Shown: positions 6,152 through 15,401 of the stretch, in pieces
Layout: each line of letters starts with the position of its first letter
Position numbering within the stretch: the first letter of the stretch is position 1
Assembly: GCA_937952235.1 (NCBI GenBank)
Contig: CALFZM010000321.1
Span: forward strand, 1-18,859
DNA length: 18,859 bases
Origin: an uncultured Opitutia bacterium
Lineage (GTDB): Bacteria > Verrucomicrobiota > Verrucomicrobiia > Opitutales > Opitutaceae
Reading direction: 5' to 3'
Position numbers and translations under genes: made by a program
The notes under the pieces: model-generated
Databases searched by the model: none
What the model saw: only the letters and a program-made list of their open reading frames with translations
Told to the model about the DNA's origin: nothing

Positions 6152-8125
6152 ATGGCCGCGACCGACACCAATCTCGCCGACCGTTCGGGCAACCTGGTCG
6201 AGACGCACAAGGCCTACGACCCGCGCATCGTCTTCTTCCATTTCCTGCTCGGCGCGCTGCTCGTCACGCTCGTGGCCGGCCTCGCCTACCAGCAGTTGCG
6301 CAAGGTCGGCGTCTACGCCGACGCCGAGCGGCAGCAGACCCAGCGCCGCATCCTCTACCCCGGCCCGCGCGGCCAGATCGAGGACCGCGAGGGCCGCGTG
6401 CTCGTGGGCAACCGGGCGCGGTTCTCGGTGCGGCTGCTGCTCGACGCCCTCGGCCCGGAGTTCCGCAAGGAGCAGGAGCGGATCCGGCGCAACTACCTCG
6501 CCGCGGAGGACGCCGACGTGCCGTCGTACGCGCAGCGGATGAAGATCGCCCGCGCCACCGTCGTCCAGCGCTACCTCGACCGCGTGAACGCCGTCATCGG
6601 CGGCGCCGCGAAGGTCGACGCCGACGACCTCAACAAGCATTTCGAGCGGGAGCTGCTCCTGCCCTACACCCTGATCGACGACCTCGAGCCCGCCCAGTAC
6701 GCACGCCTGCTCGAACGGCTGCCGGTCAACTCGCCGGCGCAGGTGTACGCGTTCAGCACGCGCCACTATCCGTACGGCTCCGCCGCGTCGCACACGCTTG
6801 GATACGTCGGCGCCACCGACGAGGTCGAGCTCGAGGACTTCCCGGGCGAGGACCTGCGCACGTTCAAGATGAAGGGCACGATGGGGCGCGACGGCATCGA
6901 GAAGCGCTTCGACGCCGTGCTGCAGGGCGAGGCCGGCGGCGCGATCTTCCGCGTCGATCCCGCCGGCAACCGGATCAACCCGCCGATCCAGCAGGTGTTT
7001 CCCAAGCAGGGCCGGAGCCTGCAGCTCTCCCTCGACATCGACCTCCAGGTCGCGACCGAGCAAAAGATGGAGGAGAACGGCATGGCGGGCTCCGCCGTCG
7101 CGCTGGACATCGCCACGGGCGAGGTGCTCGTGCTCGCCAGCAAGCCCGACTACGACCTCGGTCGCTTCGTCCCGCGTCTCGGCGCCGAGACCGCCGCGTC
7201 GATCGAATCGCGGGGCGCCTGGTACAAGCGCGCGATCCAGGGCATCTACCCGCCCGGCTCGACGTTCAAGGTGCTCACCGCCATCGCCGGTCTGCGCTCC
7301 GGCTACATCACGACGGAAAGCACGGTGAACTGCCCCGGGTTCTACCTGCTCGGACGCAGGTTCAGCTGCCACGACGGCCATGCCCACGGCGAGACCGGCT
7401 TCATCCGGGCGATCGAGAAGAGCTGCAACGTCTACTTCTACAAGCACGGCTATGACATGGGCGCCGACATCATCGCGACCGAGGCGCGCCGTTTCCACCT
7501 CGACCGCCCGACCGGCATCGAGCTGCTGCACGAGACCAGCGGGATGATCATCCCGGACGAGGACTGGAAGCGCGCGACGCAGCAGCAGCCGTGGGTCGGC
7601 GGCGACACGGTGCAGATGGCCATCGGCCAGGGCTTCCTGGTCGTGACGCCGCTCCAGATGGCCGCCTTCATGGCCTCGGTCGCGCGCAACGAGGTCTGGA
7701 CGCAGCCGACGATCCTGCGCGACCCGCAGCGGCCGCGTCAGCGCCACGAGCCGACGGGGCTCACTCCGACCCAGTATGGCGCGCTGATGCGCGGCATGGA
7801 GCAGGTGACGCTGACCGGCACCGCGCGCATCCTGAGCGAAGGCCGCCTCCTTCCGAGGATTCCGGGGCTGCGCATCGGCGGCAAGACCGGCACCGCGCAG
7901 AAGTTCGACAAGCGCGGCACGATCAACATCGCCTGGTTCATCGGCTTCGCGCCCGTGGAGAACCCGCGGATCGCGATCGCGGTCGCGATCGAGGGCGACA
8001 CCCCCGGCGAGGAGACCGGCGGCGGCCTCTACGCCGCGCCCGTCGCGCACGCGCTCTTCAAGACCTGGGCGGAAAAGCAGGCGCGGCCCCCGGGCGCGGC
8101 GCCGGTGCTGTTCCGCTCCGAATGA
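6152..8125 (+). CDS. mrdA: Penicillin-binding protein 2 (class B elongasome transpeptidase)
   Basis: A 657-residue peptidoglycan DD-transpeptidase that crosslinks lateral wall under MreBCD control. A cytoplasmic N-terminus of about 27 residues leads to one membrane anchor (HFLLGALLVTLVAGLAY, about 31-47). The pedestal/dimerisation domain (about 65-300) starts around RRILYPGPRGQIEDREGRVL. The transpeptidase domain holds all three active-site motifs: STFK with nucleophile S370, SCN at 424-426 and KTGTAQ at 578-583. These mark it as a beta-lactam target. It is the last gene of the mre cluster. rodA, often found directly downstream, is absent; instead a convergent transglutaminase gene ends 46 bases on. 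A PBP2 rather than FtsI assignment follows from the cluster and the N-terminal sequence. Confidence 0.95.
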   Translation: MAATDTNLADRSGNLVETHKAYDPRIVFFHFLLGALLVTLVAGLAYQQLRKVGVYADAERQQTQRRILYPGPRGQIEDREGRVLVGNRARFSVRLLLDALGPEFRKEQERIRRNYLAAEDADVPSYAQRMKIARATVVQRYLDRVNAVIGGAAKVDADDLNKHFERELLLPYTLIDDLEPAQYARLLERLPVNSPAQVYAFSTRHYPYGSAASHTLGYVGATDEVELEDFPGEDLRTFKMKGTMGRDGIEKRFDAVLQGEAGGAIFRVDPAGNRINPPIQQVFPKQGRSLQLSLDIDLQVATEQKMEENGMAGSAVALDIATGEVLVLASKPDYDLGRFVPRLGAETAASIESRGAWYKRAIQGIYPPGSTFKVLTAIAGLRSGYITTESTVNCPGFYLLGRRFSCHDGHAHGETGFIRAIEKSCNVYFYKHGYDMGADIIATEARRFHLDRPTGIELLHETSGMIIPDEDWKRATQQQPWVGGDTVQMAIGQGFLVVTPLQMAAFMASVARNEVWTQPTILRDPQRPRQRHEPTGLTPTQYGALMRGMEQVTLTGTARILSEGRLLPRIPGLRIGGKTGTAQKFDKRGTINIAWFIGFAPVENPRIAIAVAIEGDTPGEETGGGLYAAPVAHALFKTWAEKQARPPGAAPVLFRSE

Positions 8126-8171
8126 CGCGCCCGCGCCTCGCGCCCGGCCCGGAGTTTCCCGGCAGGAAAGG

Positions 8172-10403
8172 TCACCGGCGGGCGGCGCTCCGCTGGCGCC
8201 GCAGGTCGCGCCAGGCCTGGCGGGCCCGCCGGAAAAGCTTCTCCGGCGCGGGCCAGGTCGGCTGCGGGCCGAAACGCACCCGCTGGAGATCGGCGATCAC
8301 CGCCTGCCGCTCCTCCGCGCCGGCTCCGTATCCGGAAAGCAAGTGCAACCACCGGCCCGCCTCCCGGCGCACCGGATCGCCGCGGCGGCCCCCGCGGCCC
8401 CGCGACCAGCCGCTCCAGCGGTCCCGGCCGAACCTCAGCCAGGCCCACGCGAGCCCCGCGGCGGCGGCGAGTCCACCCGCCACGGTCAGCAGCCGCGAGG
8501 CATCCCAGGGCGCCGTCGCCCAGTCGTGGAGCGACGAACTCAGCGCCACGAGCCGCGCCCGCAGCGCCCGCACCGTGGTCGTTGCCGCGTCCTTGACCGC
8601 GGCCGCCGTCTCGACCTGCGACTGCTGGTCGAAACTGACGATCCGCCGGTACCAGAACACCCGGAGGCTGTCCAAGCGCGCCTTCCAGCTCCGGTCGAGC
8701 CGCGCCGCCACCGCCGCCTCGCCCCGGTTGGTGTCGTGCTCCATCGCCGCCGCGACCGCGAGCGGGTCGGCCCGCAGCCAGGCTCCGCTGCCTTCGTCGA
8801 AAATCTCCGCCCAGGCGTGGGCGTCGGCGTTGCGGATGGTGTAGTTGTTCGAATAACCGTTCCACGACCCGCCGCGAAAGCCGGTGATGATGCGCGCGGG
8901 GAATCCCGCCGCGCGGGCCAGCAGCACGAAGGAGCCGGCGAAGAGTTCGCAGTGGCCGGGTTCGCGCGAGACGAGCCAGCGCACCAGCGGGTCGCCGTCT
9001 CCGCCCGGGATGACGGGCGCCAGCGAGTAGCCGTGATTCGCCTTCAGCCACTCGCTCACGCGCCGGGCGAATTCCCCCGCCGGCAGCTTCTGCCCGTCGG
9101 TTGCCGCCGCCAGCGCCCGGTCCAGCGCCGCGCGGTCGGCCGGCCGGGAAAACTCGGGCAGCGCGGCCTGCAGGAACGTCCGCGCCCCGGTCTCCTGGCG
9201 CCGGCGCCAGGCCTGCGCGAAGGTCGGATCGGGCAGCGCGGGGGAAAGGTCGAAGCCCTCCACCCGGTACGCGGTCATCGACACCGGCTCGTCCCGCAGC
9301 GCGAGGACCGCCAGGCGCGGCGCGGCCGAGACGTTCTGCACGTCCCGGAACCGCAGCGATTCGAAGGGGCCCAGCAGCGGCAGGTAGCGGCTCACGCCGG
9401 ACTCGAGGAAAAACGTCCAGACCACCGGCTCGCCCGGCCGCGGCCGCAGCGTGCCGCGGAGCTGCGTGCCGGTCTGCGGCGCCTCGAACTCCTGGTGGCG
9501 CAGTCCGCGCGACGTGCGGAAGGTGCCGTCAGCGTAGGCGTCGAGCACGAGCATCCGCCAGTAGGGAGCGGAGGGAATCTGCCCCTGGTCGGAAACGTCG
9601 ACGCTCAGCGCCACGCTGTTGTCCTGCTGGATCTCGGACACGTCGCCGAACCGGATCGTGTCGGTGAAGCCGGACCGCGCCTTCTTGGTGATGATCCGGT
9701 CGAGGAACATGCTGCTCTCGAGCTGGAACCGGGGGATGGCCAGGAACAGCAGCGCCGTCACGCCGACGACGCCCGCGAACAGCAAGGCTCCGAGCAGGAG
9801 CACGCGCCAGTCGAGCACCGCCCGGACCCGCCGCAGCAGCGGCCGCCAGGTCGCGCCCTGCGCCCAGGCCGGCGTCTCGCCCGGCACGACCGGGCCGGAG
9901 GGCCCGGGGGCGCCGCCGTCGCCGAGCGTGACGACCAGCAGCAGCGCGAGCGCGCAGGCCGTGTAGACGAGCAGGTGGAGCGCAAACAGCAGCGAGACGG
10001 TGAGCACGCCCGCAACCACGATCAGGAACAGGCCCAGGACGATGATCTGGAGATCCTCGCGCCGGCGCCGGTAGGTGACGCTCCGATACAACAGCAGGAG
10101 CATGTCGAGCCGCACCATCGCGGGCAGCACCTCGGCCTTCAGCCAGAGGTCGGCGGCGAAGAACGCGACGATGCCCGGAAAAGCCAGGGTGTGCACCCAG
10201 GCGGGCAGCCGCGCGGGCAGGCCGGGCCGGTAAAGCACGGCCAGCGTCGCCCCGGCCGCGATGACCATGAGCGTCCAGGCCTCGATGTCCATGTACACCA
10301 CGGTCCCCACGCCCAGCAGGGTGAGCAGCCCCCCGAGCAGCCAGCGCACCTGCTGCAGTTCGTCGGCGCTGAGTTCCGGCCGGTGGAGGACGCGCGGGCT
10401 CAT
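8172..10403 (-). CDS. TgpA-like membrane transglutaminase (DUF3488/transglutaminase core)
   Basis: A 743-residue protein. About seven or eight helices in the first 200 or so residues (DUF3488-type) are followed by a large extracytoplasmic region with a transglutaminase-like core. The Cys-His-Asp triad is visible: C485 in GHCELFAG, H529 in DAHAWAEIF and D546 in LRADPLA. A further helix (about 637-657) and a cytoplasmic C-terminal segment (about the last 60 residues, resembling a short DUF4129) follow. The ATG at 10403 overlaps the DUF58 stop as ATGA, which fixes the start; a longer open frame upstream is a shadow of the DUF58 gene. It is the third gene of the moxR-DUF58-tgpA operon. The fold predicts protease or transglutaminase activity in the periplasm; the substrate is unknown. 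Confidence 0.9.
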   Translation of the reverse strand: MSPRVLHRPELSADELQQVRWLLGGLLTLLGVGTVVYMDIEAWTLMVIAAGATLAVLYRPGLPARLPAWVHTLAFPGIVAFFAADLWLKAEVLPAMVRLDMLLLLYRSVTYRRRREDLQIIVLGLFLIVVAGVLTVSLLFALHLLVYTACALALLLVVTLGDGGAPGPSGPVVPGETPAWAQGATWRPLLRRVRAVLDWRVLLLGALLFAGVVGVTALLFLAIPRFQLESSMFLDRIITKKARSGFTDTIRFGDVSEIQQDNSVALSVDVSDQGQIPSAPYWRMLVLDAYADGTFRTSRGLRHQEFEAPQTGTQLRGTLRPRPGEPVVWTFFLESGVSRYLPLLGPFESLRFRDVQNVSAAPRLAVLALRDEPVSMTAYRVEGFDLSPALPDPTFAQAWRRRQETGARTFLQAALPEFSRPADRAALDRALAAATDGQKLPAGEFARRVSEWLKANHGYSLAPVIPGGDGDPLVRWLVSREPGHCELFAGSFVLLARAAGFPARIITGFRGGSWNGYSNNYTIRNADAHAWAEIFDEGSGAWLRADPLAVAAAMEHDTNRGEAAVAARLDRSWKARLDSLRVFWYRRIVSFDQQSQVETAAAVKDAATTTVRALRARLVALSSSLHDWATAPWDASRLLTVAGGLAAAAGLAWAWLRFGRDRWSGWSRGRGGRRGDPVRREAGRWLHLLSGYGAGAEERQAVIADLQRVRFGPQPTWPAPEKLFRRARQAWRDLRRQRSAARR

Positions 10404-11614
10404 GCGGCGGCAACGAGCTGGCCGTCGATCAGCGCCACGACCCCGCGCGCGCCGTCGGGCGCGAACGTGATCAGGTTGTGGCGCGCGGCGGGCGGCAGCA
10501 CCGTCCCGTCGATCTCGCTCCGGGGCTGCACGTAGGCCAGCCGGTCCAGGAGGCGCTCGAGTTCGTGCACGCGGCGCACCGGTCCGGGCGGCTCCGCGTC
10601 GATCGCGACATCGAGCAGCCGCCCGGCGCGAAAGAGATCCTCGGCGACGCTGGCCGCGAAGCTGACGAGCAGTTCGAACTGTTCCGGCCGCGGCCAGGCG
10701 CCGGCGTCGGTGCGCAGCCACAGCGAAAGCCCCTCCGCGCTTTCCTGCGCGAACTGGCGCACGAGCAGCGTGCCGGTGCGCGCGCTCGCCTTCCAGTGCA
10801 CGAGGCGGTGCGAGTCGCCCGGGGCATAGCGGCGCAGCGAGAGCAGGTCGCCACCCGTGCCGGCCCGCGCGAGGCGCTCGTGGCCGAGCGTCCGCCGCGC
10901 CGTGGCCACCGGGTGCCACCGGTACGCCGCGGGCGCCGGCCACACCACCACCTCCTCCGCCAGGTCGGTGCCGAGGTCCTTGCGCAGAAAGCCAAAGGGA
11001 AACAGCGAACCCACGCTCGCGAGCTCCACCCGCAGCCGGCCGCGGCGCGGCGGCCGGATCACCCACTCGACGCGCGCCTCGCCCCAGGGATCGAGGCGGC
11101 GCGGCAGCGACGTGCGGCCGCGCTGCTCGCTGGCTTCGGCCCGGGCGAGCGCGGCACGCACGGCGCGCCCGGAGCCGGCCCCGGCCGGATCCGCGTGCGC
11201 GCGCCCCGGCGCAGTGACCGGACGGGCCGCAAACTCGAACCACAACCCGTAGGTCGGCAGCACCCGCTTGAGGTTGGCGAGCTCGAGCGCGACCACCGTG
11301 TCATGCCCCGCGCGCAGCTGGGGCGCGAGCTGGAGGCGCCAGCGCAGGCCGCGGAAATTCAGCCACGACAGCACGCCGCTGAGCACGAGGCACGTCAGCA
11401 GCAGCGCCAGGGTGATGAACAGGATGTTGCTGGCGGAATTGTACGCCGCCGTGCCGATGCCGAACGCGAGGCCGATCAGCACCAGCCCGGGCACCGTCGG
11501 CAGGATCCGCTGGCCGTGCGGCGGATAGATGAGCGTCCAGAGCAGGCCGCTCCAGGTGAAGCGCGGGCGGCCGCGGCGGTCGCCCGGTCCCGACCAGGTG
11601 GCATCGAGGTTCAT
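10400..11614 (-). CDS. DUF58 domain protein (vWA-like, membrane-anchored)
   Basis: A 404-residue protein. Two N-terminal helices (about 37-57 and 63-85, including LVLIGLAFGIGTAAYNSASN) anchor it. The DUF58 signature follows: YAPGDSHRLVHWKASARTG, with H273-W274-K275, then a vWA-like C-terminal region. Such proteins are almost always encoded between a MoxR ATPase and a TgpA transglutaminase, as here, and are thought to work with the ATPase in envelope or stress functions; this is established association with an unproven mechanism. The middle region (about 130-165) is rich in Ala, Gly and Arg, unlike conserved parts, and may be a loop. The gene starts 49 bases after moxR and its stop overlaps the tgpA start. 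Confidence 0.88.
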   Translation of the reverse strand: MNLDATWSGPGDRRGRPRFTWSGLLWTLIYPPHGQRILPTVPGLVLIGLAFGIGTAAYNSASNILFITLALLLTCLVLSGVLSWLNFRGLRWRLQLAPQLRAGHDTVVALELANLKRVLPTYGLWFEFAARPVTAPGRAHADPAGAGSGRAVRAALARAEASEQRGRTSLPRRLDPWGEARVEWVIRPPRRGRLRVELASVGSLFPFGFLRKDLGTDLAEEVVVWPAPAAYRWHPVATARRTLGHERLARAGTGGDLLSLRRYAPGDSHRLVHWKASARTGTLLVRQFAQESAEGLSLWLRTDAGAWPRPEQFELLVSFAASVAEDLFRAGRLLDVAIDAEPPGPVRRVHELERLLDRLAYVQPRSEIDGTVLPPAARHNLITFAPDGARGVVALIDGQLVAAA

Positions 11615-11663
11615 CTCACCGGCGTGGTTCGCTTGGGGGCGGCTCCGTTCCTGCCGGCGCGCT

Positions 11664-12635
<972 letters not shown>

Positions 12636-12718
12636 CCCCCGAGGCTAGGTGGGCGCCGGGGGCGCGCAACCGGTTTCCCCCTCCGCTGCGGCGGGTTAGC
12701 CGGGTTTTGACGGGCCGC

Positions 12719-12751
12719 GGGGCCGGGGTTCGAGGCTCGCCGTCCGGCCCC
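12719..12751. repeat. Inverted repeat in the leader of the Na+/H+ antiporter gene
   Basis: GGGGCCGG (12719-12726) and CCGGCCCC (12744-12751) form a perfect 8-bp stem with a 17-base loop, ending 22 bases before the antiporter ATG. It could be an RNA hairpin in the leader or a protein-binding dyad; the high local GC makes chance possible. Confidence 0.4.
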
Positions 12752-12773
12752 AGGTCGGCTTGAAGCAAACCCC

Positions 12774-14384
12774 ATGGCCGCGTTCGAGAACACCCTGCTG
12801 CTGCTCCTGCTCCTGACCGCGCTGACCGTGATCGGGCGGCGCCTGCCCTGGCCGATGCCGATCACGTACGTCGTGGGCGCGACCGCCGTGGGCCTGTGGG
12901 AGGCGTTTCCTCCCATCGTGCTCGATCCCGGGATCTTCTTCCTCTGCTTCGTGCCGCCGCTGCTCTTCGCCGACGGCTGGCTGATGCCGCTGCGCGACTT
13001 CATGGCGGCGCGGCGGCCGATCCTGACGCTTGCGACCGGCCTGGTGGTTTTCACCACCGTGCTGGTGGGCCTGGTGGCGCACTGGCTGGTGCCGGAACTG
13101 CCGCTGGCGATGGCGTTCGCCCTGGGAGCGGTCGTCTCACCGACCGATGCCGTCGCGGTCAGCGCCATCACCGAGCGGCTGACCGTGCCGCCGCGGCTCA
13201 CCGCCGTGCTCAACGGCGAGAGCCTGATGAACGACGCCACCGGCCTGGTGGGATTCAAGTTCGCGCTCGCCGCGATGATCGCCGGCACCTTCTCGCTGCG
13301 CGCCGCGACGCTGGACTTCCTGCTCGTCGCCGCCGGCGGCGTGGCGCTGGGGCTGGCGATCGCGTGGCTGATCGGGCGGGCGCGCGACGGACTGCGCCGT
13401 GCGCGGAGTGCGGACATGTTCACCGAGGTCACGATCTCGCTGCTCACGCCGTACGCCGCCTACCTCGCGGCCAACGCGCTGAACCTTTCCAGCATCCTCG
13501 CCGTCGTCGCCGCGGGACTCTACTCGGGCTGGCGCGATCCGCTGCGGATGGACGTGCCGACGCGCCACACGGCTTACGCCACCTGGGCGGTGGTGCTCTT
13601 CTGGCTGAACGGCCTCGCCTTCATTCTGCTCGGGCTGCAGTTCCCGTCGCTGCTCGCCAGCGTGACGAAGACCTACACGGCCGGACAACTGATCCTGTTC
13701 ACGGCGGCCGTCGCGGGCACGGCGATCGTGGCGCGGCTCGCGTGGGTGTTCCCCAGCGCGTTCCTGCCGCACCTCCTGTTTCCGCGGTGGTGCCGGGACG
13801 AGCCCCGGCCCACCTGGCAGGCCACGCTCATCACCGGCTGGGCCGGCATGAGGGGCACGATCACGCTCGCCGCGGCGCTCTCGATCCCGCTGGTGCAGGC
13901 CGACGGCACGCCGTTCCCGGGGCGCGACATCGTGATCTTCCTGTCGTTCGGCGTGGTCATCGTCACCCTGCTGCTGCAGGGCACGACGCTGGGCGCGCTG
14001 ATCCAGCGGCTGCGGCTGCCCGCGGACGAGTCGCGCGAACGCGAGGACCGGCTCGCCCGCACCACCGCCGTCGAGGCGGGACTGCAATGGCTGCGCGCCG
14101 CGCCTACGACCTCGACCGAGGAAGCGGCCGCGCTCGGGGAAGTCGTGGCCGAGTACGAATTCCGCCTGGCCGAACTGACGGCCGCCGGCGAGACCCGCAC
14201 CAGCGCGCGCCACCGGCGCTCCGCCGGGCGGCGCTTCCGCCTCGCCGCCCTCGCCGCCGAACGCAGCGCCCTCGACGAACTGTGGAGCCGCGACGTCATC
14301 ACCGACGACACCCACCGCCCGCTGCAACGGCTGCTCGACTACGAGGAGGCGATGTTGGAGGGAAACCGGAACGGGGAGGGGTAG
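12774..14384 (+). CDS. CPA1-family Na+/H+ antiporter
   Basis: A 536-residue inner-membrane exchanger swapping cytoplasmic Na+ (or K+) for H+. About twelve helices occupy residues 1-410. Key motifs are GAVVSPTDAVAVSAI with D125 and ESLMNDATGLV with N153-D154, the ion-binding pair of electroneutral CPA1 antiporters, plus the late-helix motif ITGWAGMRGTITLAAALSIP. The last 110 or so residues are a charged, helical cytoplasmic tail (SREREDRLARTTAVEAGLQW onward), normal for the YjcE/NhaP-like branch and possibly regulatory. The ATG at 12774 directly starts the first helix. The coding end is G-rich, and the TAG stop lies inside a potential G-quadruplex. Cation preference cannot be told from sequence. 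Confidence 0.92.
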   Translation: MAAFENTLLLLLLLTALTVIGRRLPWPMPITYVVGATAVGLWEAFPPIVLDPGIFFLCFVPPLLFADGWLMPLRDFMAARRPILTLATGLVVFTTVLVGLVAHWLVPELPLAMAFALGAVVSPTDAVAVSAITERLTVPPRLTAVLNGESLMNDATGLVGFKFALAAMIAGTFSLRAATLDFLLVAAGGVALGLAIAWLIGRARDGLRRARSADMFTEVTISLLTPYAAYLAANALNLSSILAVVAAGLYSGWRDPLRMDVPTRHTAYATWAVVLFWLNGLAFILLGLQFPSLLASVTKTYTAGQLILFTAAVAGTAIVARLAWVFPSAFLPHLLFPRWCRDEPRPTWQATLITGWAGMRGTITLAAALSIPLVQADGTPFPGRDIVIFLSFGVVIVTLLLQGTTLGALIQRLRLPADESREREDRLARTTAVEAGLQWLRAAPTTSTEEAAALGEVVAEYEFRLAELTAAGETRTSARHRRSAGRRFRLAALAAERSALDELWSRDVITDDTHRPLQRLLDYEEAMLEGNRNGEG

Positions 14385-14447
14385 GCGCGGGGGAGGGGTT
14401 ATCGGAGGAAGGTGATGGGTTGGGGATTATGGGGCATGGGTCTTGGG
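14373..14447 (+). other. Two tandem G-quadruplex motifs at the end of the antiporter gene
   Basis: Motif 1 (14373-14398) has four runs of at least four G with loops A, TAGGCGC and A; the middle loop contains the antiporter stop codon. Motif 2 (14417-14447) has five G-runs with loops TT, ATTAT, CAT and TCTT. Both lie on the plus strand, so the antiporter mRNA would carry them. A degenerate 7-base repeat (CATGGGT, CTTGGGT, CATGGCG) occupies 14435-14455. The rest of the 125-base convergent spacer to 14509 shows no gene. Confidence 0.6.
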
Positions 14448-14509
14448 TCATGGCGGGACGTGGTTTCGTGCGGGCTCGTTCCCCTCGCCGCTCACGCCTC
14501 GGCGCGTGC

Positions 14510-15208
14510 CTAGCCGAGGATTTCCAGCATCCGCGCAAACAGCCGGTTCACCTTGGCCTGGTTGTCCTTCACCAGTTCCTTGAACTTCACGAAGTCGATC
14601 TCGGTCCCCTCGAGGCCGTTGGCGTAATTGTCGATCAGCGCGAGGCTGTTGTAATTCAGCCCGAGTTCCGTGCAGAGATCGGCCTCGTGCGCCGCCGTCA
14701 TGCCGATGACATCACCCCAGTGCTGGACGATCCGGATCTCGGCCTTGGTCTCGAAGCGGGGACCGCGCATCTGCACGTATACCTTGCCGGGGTGGATCGT
14801 GAACTCCGGCGCCAGCCCGGCGATGAGCCGAGGGATGAGGTTGTTGGCGATCCCCGGCGCACCGCCCTTGAGCTCCGTGTCGAAGAACGTCGCCGGCCCC
14901 TGCTGGAGCCCCACGTAGTCGGAGCACGAGACGAACGTGCCCGGCGGCAGTTCGCGTTTCAGGGAGCCGACGGAGTTGAGCGACACGACGTCGCGGAATC
15001 CGAGCGCGGCGAGCGCGCTGATGTTTGCCCGGTAATTGATCGAGTGCGGCGGCAGCGGCACGGTATAGCCGTGGCGGTTGATCAGCGCGTGCTCGCCGCG
15101 CGCCTTGTACGTGACGGGGCCGTACCGCGTCTCGATCGTCTTCACCTCCCAGGTGGCGAAGAGCGTGGAATTGACGATGCTCGTGCCGCTGACGAACGCG
15201 ACTTTCAT
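14510..15208 (-). CDS. MTAP/PNP-family purine nucleoside phosphorylase
   Basis: A 232-residue phosphorylase that splits a purine nucleoside or 5'-methylthioadenosine with phosphate. Family motifs are present: the phosphate-loop type start VSGTSI (6-11), the ribose/phosphate segment NRHGYTVPLPPHSINYRANI (44-63), GPRFETKAEIR (149-159), and GMTAAHEADLCTELGLNY (169-186). The base-recognition loop reads LIDNYANGL (191-199), not the ATDYDCW type of human MTAP, so the substrate could be inosine, guanosine or methylthioinosine rather than methylthioadenosine. It is slightly shorter than the usual 260-290 residues, and the N-terminal phosphate loop is a variant of the common GGSG form. It stands alone on the minus strand, convergent with the antiporter and divergent from the esterase. 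The ATG at 15208 starts the first beta strand directly. Confidence 0.85.
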   Translation of the reverse strand: MKVAFVSGTSIVNSTLFATWEVKTIETRYGPVTYKARGEHALINRHGYTVPLPPHSINYRANISALAALGFRDVVSLNSVGSLKRELPPGTFVSCSDYVGLQQGPATFFDTELKGGAPGIANNLIPRLIAGLAPEFTIHPGKVYVQMRGPRFETKAEIRIVQHWGDVIGMTAAHEADLCTELGLNYNSLALIDNYANGLEGTEIDFVKFKELVKDNQAKVNRLFARMLEILG

Positions 15209-15300
15209 GCCGCGAAGTCACGCGCCGGGGCGCGCGGTGACAACGCCAAAGGGGCAAATGGTTTTACAGGAGGGCCCCGATGGCGCAGAGAAGACCAGCC

Positions 15301-15372
15301 GCGAAACCCACGGAGCACACGGGACCGATTCGGCTTCTTTCCGGGTGCTTCGCGCGTTCCGTGGGTCTTCGC
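15301..15372. repeat. Imperfect hairpin repeat, likely a dispersed intergenic element
   Basis: The left arm GCGAAACCCACGGA (15301-15314) pairs with TCCGTGGGTCTTCGC (15358-15372) with one bulged base. Inside it, GCACACGG (15315-15322) pairs with CCGGGTGC (15341-15348) at 7 of 8 positions. The wording (GAAACCCACGGAGCACACGG and its complement) resembles the 'cacgaa-cacacgg' type of short dispersed repeat known from many bacterial genomes, including Verrucomicrobia. It lies in the 193-base divergent spacer between the phosphorylase and the esterase, ending 30 bases before the esterase ATG. Confidence 0.55.
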
Positions 15373-15401
15373 ACCTCCGCGACCTGCCTGCCCGCCTGAC
15401 C

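Noticed and set aside
6083..8050. A 655-codon minus-strand open frame opposite mrdA
   Set aside because: High-GC antisense shadow; mrdA carries all catalytic motifs in the plus frame.
8343..10535. A 730-codon plus-strand open frame opposite the transglutaminase gene
   Set aside because: Arg/Gln/His/Pro-rich antisense shadow with no recognisable domain.
10404..11243. Apparent 280-residue N-terminal extension of the transglutaminase
   Set aside because: It overlaps the DUF58 gene in another frame; the ATGA overlap at 10400-10403 gives the normal start.
12721..12740. GGGTTCGAGGCTC resembling a tRNA T-arm
   Set aside because: No acceptor stem, anticodon arm or D-arm can be built around it; chance similarity within a GC hairpin.
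15078..15401. In-frame extension of the esterase upstream of 15402
   Set aside because: It would overlap the divergent phosphorylase gene and run through the hairpin repeat; the CE7 N-terminus matches the ATG at 15402.
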